Source: an uncultured Bacteroidales bacterium
Lineage (GTDB): Bacteria > Bacteroidota > Bacteroidia > Bacteroidales > Tenuifilaceae
Assembly: GCA_937915475.1 (NCBI GenBank)
Contig: CALGIR010000130.1
Coordinates: 1-16,926 of the forward strand
Length of the DNA stretch: 16,926 nucleotides
Reading direction: 5' to 3'
Part shown: one piece after another, positions 7,125 to 14,552 of the stretch
Layout of the letters: each line of letters starts with the position of its first letter
How positions within the stretch are numbered: position 1 is the first letter of the stretch
Program-made: the position numbers and the translations under genes
Notes under the pieces: model-generated
Database searches by the model: none
What the model was told of the DNA's origin: nothing
The model's input: only the letters and a program-made list of their open reading frames with translations

Positions 7125-8285
7125 CTAATTACTTGTCCCAATATTTCCTGCAGCACATGCATTAAAAGTATTACCAGTACTTTGTGCTGACAATGTGCAA
7201 TAATCTAAATAAATGCCCCATTTAGCTGAATGGTTAAAGCTGCAATTCTTAACAGTTAATCCGTTTAGCTCATTAATGTATAATCCTGCGCTAAAATCGT
7301 AAGTATGCTTTGCTCCATAATTAAATTCACAGTATTCAAACTTTGAGTTAGAGGTCGTATTGTTATAAACCTCAACGCCATTCCAAGCACCAGCGGCTGG
7401 GGTTAAATTGCTTGATGTAAAAACGATAGGCTCATTTGCTGTTCCTATTGCAGTTACGGTATTTGTAGCATAAAAGCCAAAACTAATATATGCTTCTGCA
7501 TTAAATTTTAGTATTGTTCCGGGTTGTATGGTAAGGTTAGTTTCAACCCTAGCAGTACTGTTGAATATATAGGGTACAGATTGTTTCCGCCAGGTTAAAC
7601 TTGTGCCATGGGTAGAGGTTACTTCGCCATACTCTGGGATGATTATACCGTATCCTTCTTTACAGATAAATGTGTTATTTGTTCCCAAAGTATGGATTGC
7701 ATATGGATACAACGAAACAGCATGAGTACCGCAATTCTCAACAGTATTGCCATTCATTGCAACAAACGCACCTTCCGAGTCAAGATTAATTGCTACAGAT
7801 TTTGAGAAACGAACGCGGTTGTTATTAAAGGTTAACTTACAGTAAACACCTACCGCTTCCCACCCCGATTCGCCAGCATAATCAATATCGCAGTATGTTA
7901 AACTTGAGTTTTCAAGTGTATTGTTGTAGAACAATAAGCCATTCCAAGCGCCTGGCGTTGGCATTGAGCTATACGAAGTGAAAACAATCCGCTTATCAGG
8001 TGTACCATTTGCCGTTACAGTTGTGTTTTGATTGTATCCAAAATGGAGAGCAGCATCTGCCTTAAATTTAATAACAGTTCCGGGCTGAATAGTTAAATTT
8101 GCATCAATAGAAACAGTTCCCTCAACTACATAGAGTTTATCTGCAGTCCAAGTTGTAACTACATTGATGTCCTCATTGATAAGGATGTAATCATTTTGGG
8201 GAGGAACAGCATCCTCTTTTTCACACGAGGTAAAAGCTATTGGTAGTGACAGCAAGGCGATTGTAACTAAAATTAACTTTTTCAT
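7125..8285 (-). CDS. Surface-type lipoprotein with duplicated right-handed beta-helix domain
   Basis: 386 residues. A lipoprotein signal ends at FTSC with Cys21, followed by EKED. The K-(D/E)-(D/E) stretch right after the Cys is the Bacteroidetes lipoprotein export signal, so the protein is probably displayed on the cell surface. The mature part is a beta-helix with an internal duplication. LTIQPGTVIKFKADA (about 64-78) and LTIQPGTILKFNAEA (about 251-265) each open a block that continues with (F/I)GF/Y...TVTA-GT...IVFTS...GAWNG and a Y-C-(D/E)-(I/F)-x-Y segment. Such right-handed beta-helices occur in pectate lyase-like carbohydrate-active or adhesin proteins, but I see no catalytic signature. 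It follows the barrel gene by 22 bp in one unit and ends at a strong terminator. Function unknown; adhesion or glycan binding is a guess. Confidence 0.85.
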   Translation of the reverse strand: MKKLILVTIALLSLPIAFTSCEKEDAVPPQNDYILINEDINVVTTWTADKLYVVEGTVSIDANLTIQPGTVIKFKADAALHFGYNQNTTVTANGTPDKRIVFTSYSSMPTPGAWNGLLFYNNTLENSSLTYCDIDYAGESGWEAVGVYCKLTFNNNRVRFSKSVAINLDSEGAFVAMNGNTVENCGTHAVSLYPYAIHTLGTNNTFICKEGYGIIIPEYGEVTSTHGTSLTWRKQSVPYIFNSTARVETNLTIQPGTILKFNAEAYISFGFYATNTVTAIGTANEPIVFTSSNLTPAAGAWNGVEVYNNTTSNSKFEYCEFNYGAKHTYDFSAGLYINELNGLTVKNCSFNHSAKWGIYLDYCTLSAQSTGNTFNACAAGNIGTSN

Positions 8286-8307
8286 AATTTTACAATTTTA
8301 GCGAATG

Positions 8308-8865
8308 TTAAAATTTGTATGAAACGCCCAAGGTAAGGTATGATATACCGTAGCCAAGTTCAGCCATAGCGCCAAAGCTGTCTGTAAAGTAGTAGCGCCC
8401 TCCGGCAAACCAGGCCCAAATAAAACTACTGCCCGAAGCAGAGTATCCGCCCATACCAGGTATTGTCCCAATTTCCTTAGAGTTAACTATGTCGTAACCA
8501 AGCATCAAACCAGTGTAGGTATCAAACTTATCGAATAGTTGGTAGTGCCCCACTCCTCTTGCTCCTATAACAAAGTTGGTGTATTTCCAACCCCAGCCAG
8601 AGTACTCCCATTTTGCTCCAGAGTATCCAATATATCCGCCAATTCCCAGTGAGCTTTTCTCATCAAAAAGTTCATCCACTACCCCCACTTCAAACGATAA
8701 TGAGAGAGGAGGAGTTTTGCTGGTATAGCCACTTCCGGTATAAAGGGCGTTTCCAATACCAATGCCTGCATTTAATACCTTATCACCTTTGTTAAAGGTG
8801 TTTTGCGAAATTCCCAGTAGGGAAAAACTGCAAAGAACAGCAATAAGTGTTAGTGTCTTTTTCAT
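8308..8865 (-). CDS. Outer-membrane beta-barrel protein (porin-family-like)
   Basis: 185 residues with a signal peptide cleaved near GISQ (residue 21). The mature part is built of short amphipathic beta strands rich in Gly, Tyr and Phe (GIGIGNALYTG, LGIGGYIGYSG, YTGLMLGYDI, FAGGRYYFTDSFGAMAELGYGIS) and ends in the strand LTLGVSYKF with a terminal Phe, as used for BAM-dependent insertion. This is an eight-stranded small barrel by size. It is the first gene of a unit with the beta-helix lipoprotein 22 bp downstream, suggesting a barrel and surface lipoprotein that work together. Specific role unknown. An exact -7 element precedes it. Confidence 0.85.
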   Translation of the reverse strand: MKKTLTLIAVLCSFSLLGISQNTFNKGDKVLNAGIGIGNALYTGSGYTSKTPPLSLSFEVGVVDELFDEKSSLGIGGYIGYSGAKWEYSGWGWKYTNFVIGARGVGHYQLFDKFDTYTGLMLGYDIVNSKEIGTIPGMGGYSASGSSFIWAWFAGGRYYFTDSFGAMAELGYGISYLTLGVSYKF

Positions 8866-8911
8866 TTTGATAAAGTTTAGTTAGGTTGTTTTTTAGCATT
8901 TAAATCTGAAA

Positions 8912-8919
8912 CAAAGGTA
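8912..8919 (-). promoter_or_regulatory. Bacteroidetes -7 element for the barrel/lipoprotein unit
   Basis: The minus strand reads TACCTTTG, an exact TAnnTTTG match, 46 bp upstream of the ATG at 8865. No TTTG at the usual -33 distance is seen, which would fit dependence on an activator. Confidence 0.55.
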
Positions 8920-8942
8920 TTGAGCATATTAGGTTTGATTTT

Positions 8943-8958
8943 ACCCCCAAAAGGGGGT
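8943..8958. promoter_or_regulatory. ACCCCC-AAAA-GGGGGT inverted repeat between divergent promoters
   Basis: A perfect 6-bp palindrome with a 4-bp spacer lies between the minus-strand -7 element at 8912-8919 and the -33 TTTG (8960-8963) of the sensor-kinase promoter. Its position suits an operator acting on both directions, for example for the response regulator encoded downstream. Binding is inferred. Confidence 0.4.
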
Positions 8959-8959
8959 T

Positions 8960-8988
8960 TTTGATAAAACTTATATAGCTTAATTTTG
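8960..8988 (+). promoter_or_regulatory. Distal promoter candidate for the two-component system (TTTG-N17-TAATTTTG)
   Basis: TTTG at 8960-8963 and an exact -7 element TAATTTTG at 8981-8988 are 17 bp apart. The leader to the ATG at 9144 would be about 150 nt. Confidence 0.5.
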
Positions 8989-9096
8989 TGTCAGGGTTGA
9001 GTTAGCTTACAGCATATTATGATTGCTTACTAATTGGAATAAGTGCTTGATAGAAGTAAATTTTGCTCGTTATGTAATTGGAGTAATTATTAAACT

Positions 9097-9104
9097 TAAT
9101 TTTG
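9097..9104 (+). promoter_or_regulatory. Proximal -7 element (TAATTTTG) for the sensor kinase
   Basis: A second exact TAnnTTTG element, with ATTG (9077-9080) 16 bp upstream, would start transcription near 9111 and leave a leader of about 33 nt. Confidence 0.45.
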
Positions 9105-9143
9105 CTGTAATACGTATTGGAAATAACCCTAAAAAATTAAGCA

Positions 9144-11057
9144 ATGAGTAGATTTGTTGCAAGTGTTTTTATTGTATTCATTGGATTTCAGGCGATTAAA
9201 GCCCAAACATCCAATCCGCAAGATATTGAAACTCAATTAGCTGCTGCTGATACTCTTGCACCCCTAGAGCGTAATAGGGTGTACCAGAGTGCAATTATTT
9301 CGCTTATGTATTCTAATACCAACAAAGCGATACAATTGGCAAAAACAGGGTTAGAGCACTCTACGGTTGAAAAGGATACGGCAGCCATGGCGGCATTTGC
9401 AAACTTTGTTGGTGTTGGCTACTTTATTAATTCGCAAGTAGACCTATCTATCTCAATACTTCAAAAATCAATACAATGGGCAAAAGCTGCTGGCGATGAA
9501 AAGCGTGCAACACTGTCGTACTCTGCGCTGGCAAATAACTACTCAAAATTGGGTATGCCCGACTCTGCAATCAATTGCTTTTATGCTGTACTTCCATATT
9601 TTGAAAAACAAAATGATTTTAAATCAATTGGAACAATTAATGCAAATATTGCCGTTTTGTACTACAATATGGGGCATCACGAAAACGCAAAGCAACACTA
9701 TACCGAGGCGTTGACGTACGCTCTAAAGGCGAATGACCCTAACTTGAATGGAGGAGTTTATAGAGGATTGGGCTTGTATGAGACTGACTTTAAGTTGCGG
9801 AATGAATTTTACAATAAGTCTCTAGAAGGATTTAGAACTGCGAATAATAAATTTGAAGAGTCCTCAACACTAGCTACAATTGGTTGGGATTATTACACAT
9901 CACAAGCAAATACAACAAAGGCTTTGGACTATATGCATCGAGCTTTAAAAATTGCTGAGGGGCATGAGTTTCAGAGCCTGATTGCAGACCAATCAGCCCA
10001 ACTAACCGACATTTTTATCTCATTGAAGGATATATCAAAGGCAGAATACTATGCTAATAAGGCCAACGAATTTGCCCAAAAGGATAACCATATACTAATG
10101 CAACGGTTAGAAGATAAACTATTCAAACTTTATGTTCTAAAAGGCGATGCCGATAAAGCCGATAGTTTATATAAAAGTCGAGTTGGGCGAATTACATTAC
10201 AAAACCAAGAACGGATGTTAAATGCGCTATCGGAGAAGCAAGTAAAGTATGAGACTGAGAAGAAGGAACTTCGAATTAATACATTGGAAAAAGAACACAA
10301 AATTACCTTGCTGCTTTCAATCCTTGGCGGAACTTTGTTTATTATCATAATTGTTTTGATTGCTGCAAGTCGCAAATTTTTATTGCAAAAGCGGAAGCTG
10401 GCAGAGCGAAAAATAGTTCAGTTAGAGCAGGAGAAACAGCTAATTGCAACTCAATCAGTCTTAGAAGGGGAAACAGCTGAACGTGCACGATTATCAAAAG
10501 ATTTACACGACGGATTAGGCGGATTGCTCTCTGTAGCTAAACATAAAATAGCCAATATGAAAGGTAGCTTAACTATTCCCGAGGAGCAGGTGGGGACTTT
10601 TAACTCGGCACTCGAAATGCTCGACAATTCCATAAAGGAACTCCGAAGAGTTGCCCATAACCTAATGCCTGAATCGCTTGTGTGGTATGGATTAAATTCA
10701 GCCATTAGCGATTTTTGCAATAATGTTGATAAGGCTAAATACCATTTTTATGGTACAGAAAAGAGGCTTGATGAGAAGTTAGAAGTTGCTGCGTTCCGCA
10801 TTGTGAGCGAACTGGTAAATAACGCCCTTAAGCATGCGAATGCAAGTAAAATTAGCGTACAGCTAGTTCAGGAGCAGGATAGAATTAGCATAACGGTTTA
10901 TGATGATGGCTGCGGGTTCGATGCTAAATCTTTCGATAGGAGCAAGCCTGGTGGGCTTAATAATATTCAAGCCAGAGTTATCTCATTTAACGGAAGGATT
11001 GACATCCTATCCTCATCCGAGAAAGGAACTGAGGTCTCCGTTGAATTTAATTGTTAA
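9144..11057 (+). CDS. TPR-containing sensor histidine kinase (HisKA_3 / NarX-DegS type)
   Basis: 637 residues. A signal peptide (1-20, ends IKAQ) exports a long helical region (about 30-345) made of tetratricopeptide-like repeats, for example SALANNYSKLGMPDSAINCF and NIAVLYYNMGHHENAKQHY. A coiled coil (about 350-385) leads to one membrane helix (about 387-408), then a second coiled coil. The HisKA_3 H-box ERARLSKDLHDGLGG gives phospho-acceptor His455. The HATPase_c domain shows the N-box ELVNNALKHANA (556-567), the DDGCGFD G1 box (587-593) and GGLNNIQARV (603-611). The cognate response regulator follows after 47 bp. The periplasmic TPR array implies sensing of an envelope protein or peptide, but no ligand can be named. 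It is a standard Bacteroidota arrangement. Confidence 0.95.
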   Translation: MSRFVASVFIVFIGFQAIKAQTSNPQDIETQLAAADTLAPLERNRVYQSAIISLMYSNTNKAIQLAKTGLEHSTVEKDTAAMAAFANFVGVGYFINSQVDLSISILQKSIQWAKAAGDEKRATLSYSALANNYSKLGMPDSAINCFYAVLPYFEKQNDFKSIGTINANIAVLYYNMGHHENAKQHYTEALTYALKANDPNLNGGVYRGLGLYETDFKLRNEFYNKSLEGFRTANNKFEESSTLATIGWDYYTSQANTTKALDYMHRALKIAEGHEFQSLIADQSAQLTDIFISLKDISKAEYYANKANEFAQKDNHILMQRLEDKLFKLYVLKGDADKADSLYKSRVGRITLQNQERMLNALSEKQVKYETEKKELRINTLEKEHKITLLLSILGGTLFIIIIVLIAASRKFLLQKRKLAERKIVQLEQEKQLIATQSVLEGETAERARLSKDLHDGLGGLLSVAKHKIANMKGSLTIPEEQVGTFNSALEMLDNSIKELRRVAHNLMPESLVWYGLNSAISDFCNNVDKAKYHFYGTEKRLDEKLEVAAFRIVSELVNNALKHANASKISVQLVQEQDRISITVYDDGCGFDAKSFDRSKPGGLNNIQARVISFNGRIDILSSSEKGTEVSVEFNC

Positions 11058-11104
11058 CAGTAATTCCAATTGATTGTTACCTTTCTCTAATTAACTGTTT
11101 GAAT

Positions 11105-11716
11105 ATGAGCAAAATTCTTATTGTTGACGACCATCCGCTAATTGCAAAGAGTTTAGCGAGTATTATTACCGAATCGGGTGTGGGAGAACTGGTGGCTATA
11201 GCGTCAACAGCCAAAGAGTGCTTGAATTTAGTTGCCACAAAACATATCGATTTGGTATTGCTTGATATTAATTTACCCGATGGCAATGGATTGGATACCT
11301 GTAAATTGATAATTGAAAAACATCCTCATGTTAAAGTTCTGGCAATAACTACATTTGATGAGTATACCATAATTCGAAAGATGTTGGAGAATGGAGCTTC
11401 GGGGTATATCCTTAAGAATTGTATGCCTGAAGAAGTTGTGGAGGGCATTGAAACAGTTTTAAATGGAGAAATGTTTCTCTGTCACGAGGTTGATTTACTG
11501 ATGAGAAAGAAAACAGACCTACAGATATTCCTAACTCCCCGCGAAACAGAACTACTGAAACTTATCTGCGATGGCTATACAAATCCTGAGATTGCAGAAA
11601 AACTATTCCTAGGTATTGAAACAATAAATAGCTACAGAAAAAATTTACTCTTTAAGCTGAATGCGCGCAATACCGCTGTTCTTGTGAAAATGGCATTGGA
11701 GCAAAAACTTATCTAA
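11105..11716 (+). CDS. NarL/FixJ-family response regulator
   Basis: I choose the ATG at 11105, which gives the canonical start MSKILIVDDHPL and 203 residues. An upstream TTG-initiated extension overlapping the kinase gene encodes no family sequence. The receiver domain (1-120) has Asp8/Asp9, phospho-acceptor Asp54 in VLLDINLPDG, Thr82/Thr83 and Lys104 in YILKN. A LuxR-type helix-turn-helix occupies about 143-203 (LTPRETELLKLICDGYTNPEIAEKL ... ETINSYRKNLLFKL). It is the partner of the preceding HisKA_3 kinase, the standard pairing. Targets are unknown. ACCCC...GGGGT inverted repeats upstream of the kinase (8943-8958) and downstream of this gene (11790-11810) are candidate binding sites, and its HTH class typically binds such repeats as a dimer. 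Confidence 0.95.
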   Translation: MSKILIVDDHPLIAKSLASIITESGVGELVAIASTAKECLNLVATKHIDLVLLDINLPDGNGLDTCKLIIEKHPHVKVLAITTFDEYTIIRKMLENGASGYILKNCMPEEVVEGIETVLNGEMFLCHEVDLLMRKKTDLQIFLTPRETELLKLICDGYTNPEIAEKLFLGIETINSYRKNLLFKLNARNTAVLVKMALEQKLI

Positions 11717-11789
11717 GCAATTCTGTAAAGCAGGTTTAATAGACGAATGTGTTGCACATTTTATGCAACTGGTTTCAATCGTTATATTT

Positions 11790-11810
11790 ACCCCTAGTGT
11801 AGTTTGGGGT
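11790..11810. promoter_or_regulatory. ACCCC-N11-GGGGT inverted repeat upstream of the lipoprotein/ECF operon
   Basis: Arms 11790-11794 and 11806-11810 (spacer 11) lie about 110 bp before the lipoprotein ATG, just after a -7-like TATATTTA at 11783-11790. The arm sequence resembles the 8943-8958 repeat, but the spacer differs, so a shared regulator is only a possibility. Confidence 0.25.
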
Positions 11811-11857
11811 TAAAGTACTTCCAAAGAGGGCAATCGAATAAAAAATATCACATAAAA

Positions 11858-11887
11858 TTACAACCTTTCAATTACTTGCTCGTCTTA
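11858..11887 (+). promoter_or_regulatory. Predicted ECF-sigma promoter A (TTACAACCTTTCAA ... CGTCTTA)
   Basis: A -35-like block at 11858-11871 (TTACAACCTTTCAA) and a -10-like block CGTCTTACTA at 11881-11890 begin 23 bp apart. The AACC and CGTC cores are typical of ECF sigma promoters. A near-identical element precedes the second lipoprotein gene (14553-14584). CGTC is 40 bp before the ATG at 11921. The likely reader is the ECF factor encoded two genes' distance downstream, making this operon autoregulated. Confidence 0.62.
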
Positions 11888-11903
11888 CTAATAGGCAAGT
11901 AAT
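11871..11903. repeat. Inverted repeat ATTACTTGC-N15-GCAAGTAAT
   Basis: Perfect 9-bp arms at 11871-11879 and 11895-11903 flank the CGTCTTA block of promoter A. It could be an operator over the promoter, or the hairpin that ends the response-regulator transcript (ATTTTAA follows). It is absent from promoter B. Confidence 0.4.
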
Positions 11904-11920
11904 ATTTTAAACCAAAGCAT

Positions 11921-12727
11921 ATGAAGGAACATTGTAAATGGCCAATCATATTTTTTACACTACTAATTGTTTTGCTTGGTGGCTGCGAGAAGGAGGACTA
12001 TACGCTCCCCGTAAAATTCAATTTGAGTTTTACTATAAAGGATGAACCGATGCTGGGAGGCTCACTAACGATAGACGAAATTGGCTTGGGATTAAATTCC
12101 ATTAGTATCCTTGGCTATAGAGAGCAGGGGAGCGATGTTTTTTTAACCCGAAAATTTGACGACGGGAAATTCTTTGTAGTTAAACCCATACCTAGCAATG
12201 CTTATGAAAAGTTAGACATACCGCAGGGTGTTTACAACCCCATCTCATTTTCCTATAACTTTCAACCCGATGATGATGATTTAATTGATGATATCCTTGA
12301 CTGGCTTGAGGACTTTGATGAGGGAGATGACCTACAGGAGTTGCAAGAAGATTTGGGCGACATAATTGAGGATTACCTTGAGGACATAAAGCCCTGTATC
12401 ATTATAAAAGGCAAGTTTACCAATAGCGGTAAAACTAAGCACATTGTTATGGTGGTTAACGACCCCTTAACCTTTAAAATTCTGGGAGATAACAGGAACG
12501 GTGGGGCCGAGGTGGTTCTTGATAGGGGCATTACAAACACAGGGAATTTACAGTTTAATCCATCCTACTGGTTTTCAATTATTACCCCAGAGATGTTAAA
12601 CAATGCAGTAGTTGGTGTGATTGATGGTGAAGAGTATATTCTTTTAAGCAAGCACCTAAATTCGCAAATTTATACAGCGATATTCAACAGGATAGAGGTG
12701 TCAACCACTTTAACAATAAATGAATAG
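11921..12727 (+). CDS. Acidic surface-type lipoprotein upstream of the ECF sigma gene
   Basis: 268 residues. A hydrophobic signal ends at LLGGC (Cys22) followed by EKED, a K-(D/E)-(D/E) lipoprotein export signal implying surface display. The mature part is beta-rich. A very acidic helical insert (about 116-157, beginning QPDDDDLIDDILDWLEDF) separates two halves. The order of elements (DEIGLGLNSISI, then PSNAYEKLDIPQGVYNPISFSY, then IIIKGKFTNSGK, then a late NRIEVS segment) parallels the lipoprotein at 14622-15365, so I take them as distant paralogues. I do not recognise a named family with certainty; DUF4382-like lipoproteins look similar. It is the first gene of a run with the sigma factor (11-bp gap) and its anti-sigma factor, behind predicted ECF promoter A. 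Its role may be sensor, accessory or output of that circuit. Confidence 0.85.
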   Translation: MKEHCKWPIIFFTLLIVLLGGCEKEDYTLPVKFNLSFTIKDEPMLGGSLTIDEIGLGLNSISILGYREQGSDVFLTRKFDDGKFFVVKPIPSNAYEKLDIPQGVYNPISFSYNFQPDDDDLIDDILDWLEDFDEGDDLQELQEDLGDIIEDYLEDIKPCIIIKGKFTNSGKTKHIVMVVNDPLTFKILGDNRNGGAEVVLDRGITNTGNLQFNPSYWFSIITPEMLNNAVVGVIDGEEYILLSKHLNSQIYTAIFNRIEVSTTLTINE

Positions 12728-12738
12728 GCTTTTGCGCC

Positions 12739-13296
12739 ATGGGTGTAAGTTCACGCAACGAAGATTTAGTGTTACTGAAAGGTTGCCTTGAGAATGATAG
12801 AAGGCTGCAAAAACAGCTCTACCAGAAATACTTTAAGGCCATGTTTCAAATTTGCCTTTCATATAGTGGCGACAGGGCCGAAGCAAAGGATATTCTTCAG
12901 GATGCCTTTATTAAGGTATTCACCAGCCTAGAGAGTTTTAATTCGAACAACTCGCTTGAGGGTTGGATAAGACGCATTGTTACCAATACAGCCATCGACT
13001 ACTTTAGGAAAAGGAAAAGGCTTGTTTTTCAAGACGAGTTTCCCGATGAACCCGATGAAGATGAGAGGGGAACCTTCTCGTTTCAAGAACTTACAAACGA
13101 GGTTATTCTTTATCATATCAAGAAACTTCCCGACGGGGCAAGGGTTGTATTCAACCTCTTTGCCGTTGAGGGGCTTAAACATAAGGAGATTGCAGAAAGG
13201 CTTAGCATTACAGAGGGAACCTCTAAGTCTCAGTATAAAAGGGCAAGAAACCTTTTAAAGAAATGGCTTTACGAATATGAACTCAGCAAGCAATGA
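12739..13296 (+). CDS. ECF-family RNA polymerase sigma factor (ECF21-like)
   Basis: 185 residues with only regions 2 and 4. Region 2 (about 24-92) includes the -10 recognition/core-binding helices DAFIKVFTSLESF and GWIRRIVTNTAIDYFRKRKR. Region 4 (about 122-178) has the helix-turn-helix HKEIAERLSITEGTSKSQYKRAR. The phrase VFNLFAVEGLKHKEIA and the EGTSKSQ turn are typical of a large Bacteroidota ECF group, which I recall as ECF21. The gene overlaps the anti-sigma gene by 4 bases (ATGA at 13293-13296), so the two are translationally coupled. This is the usual way to keep a sigma factor and its inhibitor in balance. The predicted targets are the two flanking lipoprotein promoters, which share an AACC/CGTC-type element. 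Confidence 0.96.
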   Translation: MGVSSRNEDLVLLKGCLENDRRLQKQLYQKYFKAMFQICLSYSGDRAEAKDILQDAFIKVFTSLESFNSNNSLEGWIRRIVTNTAIDYFRKRKRLVFQDEFPDEPDEDERGTFSFQELTNEVILYHIKKLPDGARVVFNLFAVEGLKHKEIAERLSITEGTSKSQYKRARNLLKKWLYEYELSKQ

Positions 13297-14528
13297 CAAG
13301 CGGTAAGTTTGACATAGAGTACAATAAGTGGCTCCAACAGGTTAATGTTGATGAGAGTGACTCTGTATGGGAGGAGGTACAGTATGAGTTGGATTTCATT
13401 GAAACCTGGGATAATATTTCGGCACAGCTCGATGAGGTTAAGCCCCAAAAGGGGAAGGTATTTGCAATGAGATACCTGAAACCTTTTGCCGCTGCCGCTG
13501 CCGTTATTTTACTAATGCTTTTACCTGTTAAATATCTTACCGATGAGGTTACCCAAACCACTATTATTTCGGAGCAGTATAACGAAGCGAGCAACACAGA
13601 AAAATTAGAATCAAACCAAACGGCTCTATTGAAAGAGGGGGAAAAGGGTGTAGATAAATCCCATACTATGGAGAATGTTATTCCGCCTGTAAATCATTCC
13701 ACCATTAACGTATCAACATTTGACACGGAAAATGGGCAGATAGCATTGGTTGAAAGCAGCGATTCAGAGAATAAATCTTTAGATAACGATGAGATTGTTT
13801 TTGATAGAATTCAAGTTCGTCCATTTGATAGCAGCCACCTTTTAGCATCGAATGATGCAGTTTTACCAAGTTTCACAAAAAACCAAGCTCCCGCCTATTC
13901 TGAACCTGATAAATCTTCGGGTTTTACATTTCGGGTTGTAGAGGTTGGCTTGGTGTATGGCTACAAAAATACTTGGTTGCTAAACTACGAGACCCTTAAT
14001 GGGCTTGATCCAAAAAAACTAGGGAATACGCTCCCTACTTTCCATCAGGATATTGGGGCATCCTCCACATTAGAATTTAATAATCGGCACCAGATTGGGC
14101 TTGAATTTCTTTGGAAATCAGAAACTGGTCAAAATTATCAGCAGTACATAAACGCTAGTTTTGTTGACAAAAACATCAATTTAAACTACCTGAAGTTTCA
14201 AGCATTCTACTATTGGGACTTTAGGAAAATACCGGGTCATGCAATTCTGGGAGGTTACATTGCAAGGCTGGCTATGGCCGAAGAGCAGCAAGAAAAAGTC
14301 AGGTTTAGTATTGATGATAGCTATTCCAACCTCGATTATGGTTTGCTTGCTGGCTACCAGTTTAATATTGCATTGGGCAACAGAATAATTATTAAACCCA
14401 GTGTTAGGGTTACCTACAATCTGATCAATATTTTTAGGGGCGATGATATTATGCCAAGCCACTTTAAGAAAACCAAGAACCTTGCAGCAAGTTTGAATGT
14501 GTCCCTTTCGTACAGACTTTTTAAATAA
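13293..14528 (+). CDS. Dual membrane-spanning anti-sigma factor (Dma-like): cytoplasmic domain, TM helix, linker, OM beta-barrel
   Basis: 411 residues without a signal peptide. Residues 1-58 are acidic and helical with two W-centred repeats (DSVWEEVQYELDF and ETWDNISAQLD), as in Bacteroidota anti-sigma N-termini. One membrane helix follows (about 64-80, FAAAAAVILLMLLPVKYL) after KPF. About 83-210 is a Ser/Thr/Asn/Glu-rich, low-complexity linker of some 128 residues with no predicted fold. From 211 the chain is all alternating beta strands (FTFRVVEVGLVYGY ... YKPSVRVTYNL-like ... LNVSLSYRLFK), an outer-membrane barrel of roughly eight strands. This matches the Dma family described in Bacteroides thetaiotaomicron, where the protein bridges both membranes and holds an ECF factor that controls vesiculation. 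Coupling to the sigma gene by ATGA supports it. A fused artefact is unlikely since the reading frame is continuous. Confidence 0.85.
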   Translation: MTSGKFDIEYNKWLQQVNVDESDSVWEEVQYELDFIETWDNISAQLDEVKPQKGKVFAMRYLKPFAAAAAVILLMLLPVKYLTDEVTQTTIISEQYNEASNTEKLESNQTALLKEGEKGVDKSHTMENVIPPVNHSTINVSTFDTENGQIALVESSDSENKSLDNDEIVFDRIQVRPFDSSHLLASNDAVLPSFTKNQAPAYSEPDKSSGFTFRVVEVGLVYGYKNTWLLNYETLNGLDPKKLGNTLPTFHQDIGASSTLEFNNRHQIGLEFLWKSETGQNYQQYINASFVDKNINLNYLKFQAFYYWDFRKIPGHAILGGYIARLAMAEEQQEKVRFSIDDSYSNLDYGLLAGYQFNIALGNRIIIKPSVRVTYNLINIFRGDDIMPSHFKKTKNLAASLNVSLSYRLFK

Positions 14529-14552
14529 TCTTTTAAAAAAGTTACTTTTCCA

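Noticed and set aside
7125..8285. Pectate lyase or other polysaccharide lyase
   Set aside because: Beta-helix repeats are present but no catalytic Asp/Arg/Lys signature of a lyase family could be recognised.
11051..11104. TTG-initiated extension of the response regulator overlapping the kinase gene
   Set aside because: The extra 18 residues match nothing in the family, whereas the ATG at 11105 gives the canonical receiver-domain start.
12977..13258. 93-codon frame inside the sigma-factor gene
   Set aside because: Out-of-frame shadow of the ECF sigma gene, whose regions 2 and 4 are clear.
13293..14528. Possible chimaera or frameshift joining an anti-sigma gene with a separate porin gene
   Set aside because: One uninterrupted frame, a smooth low-complexity linker and a known family with the same layout make a true single gene far more likely.
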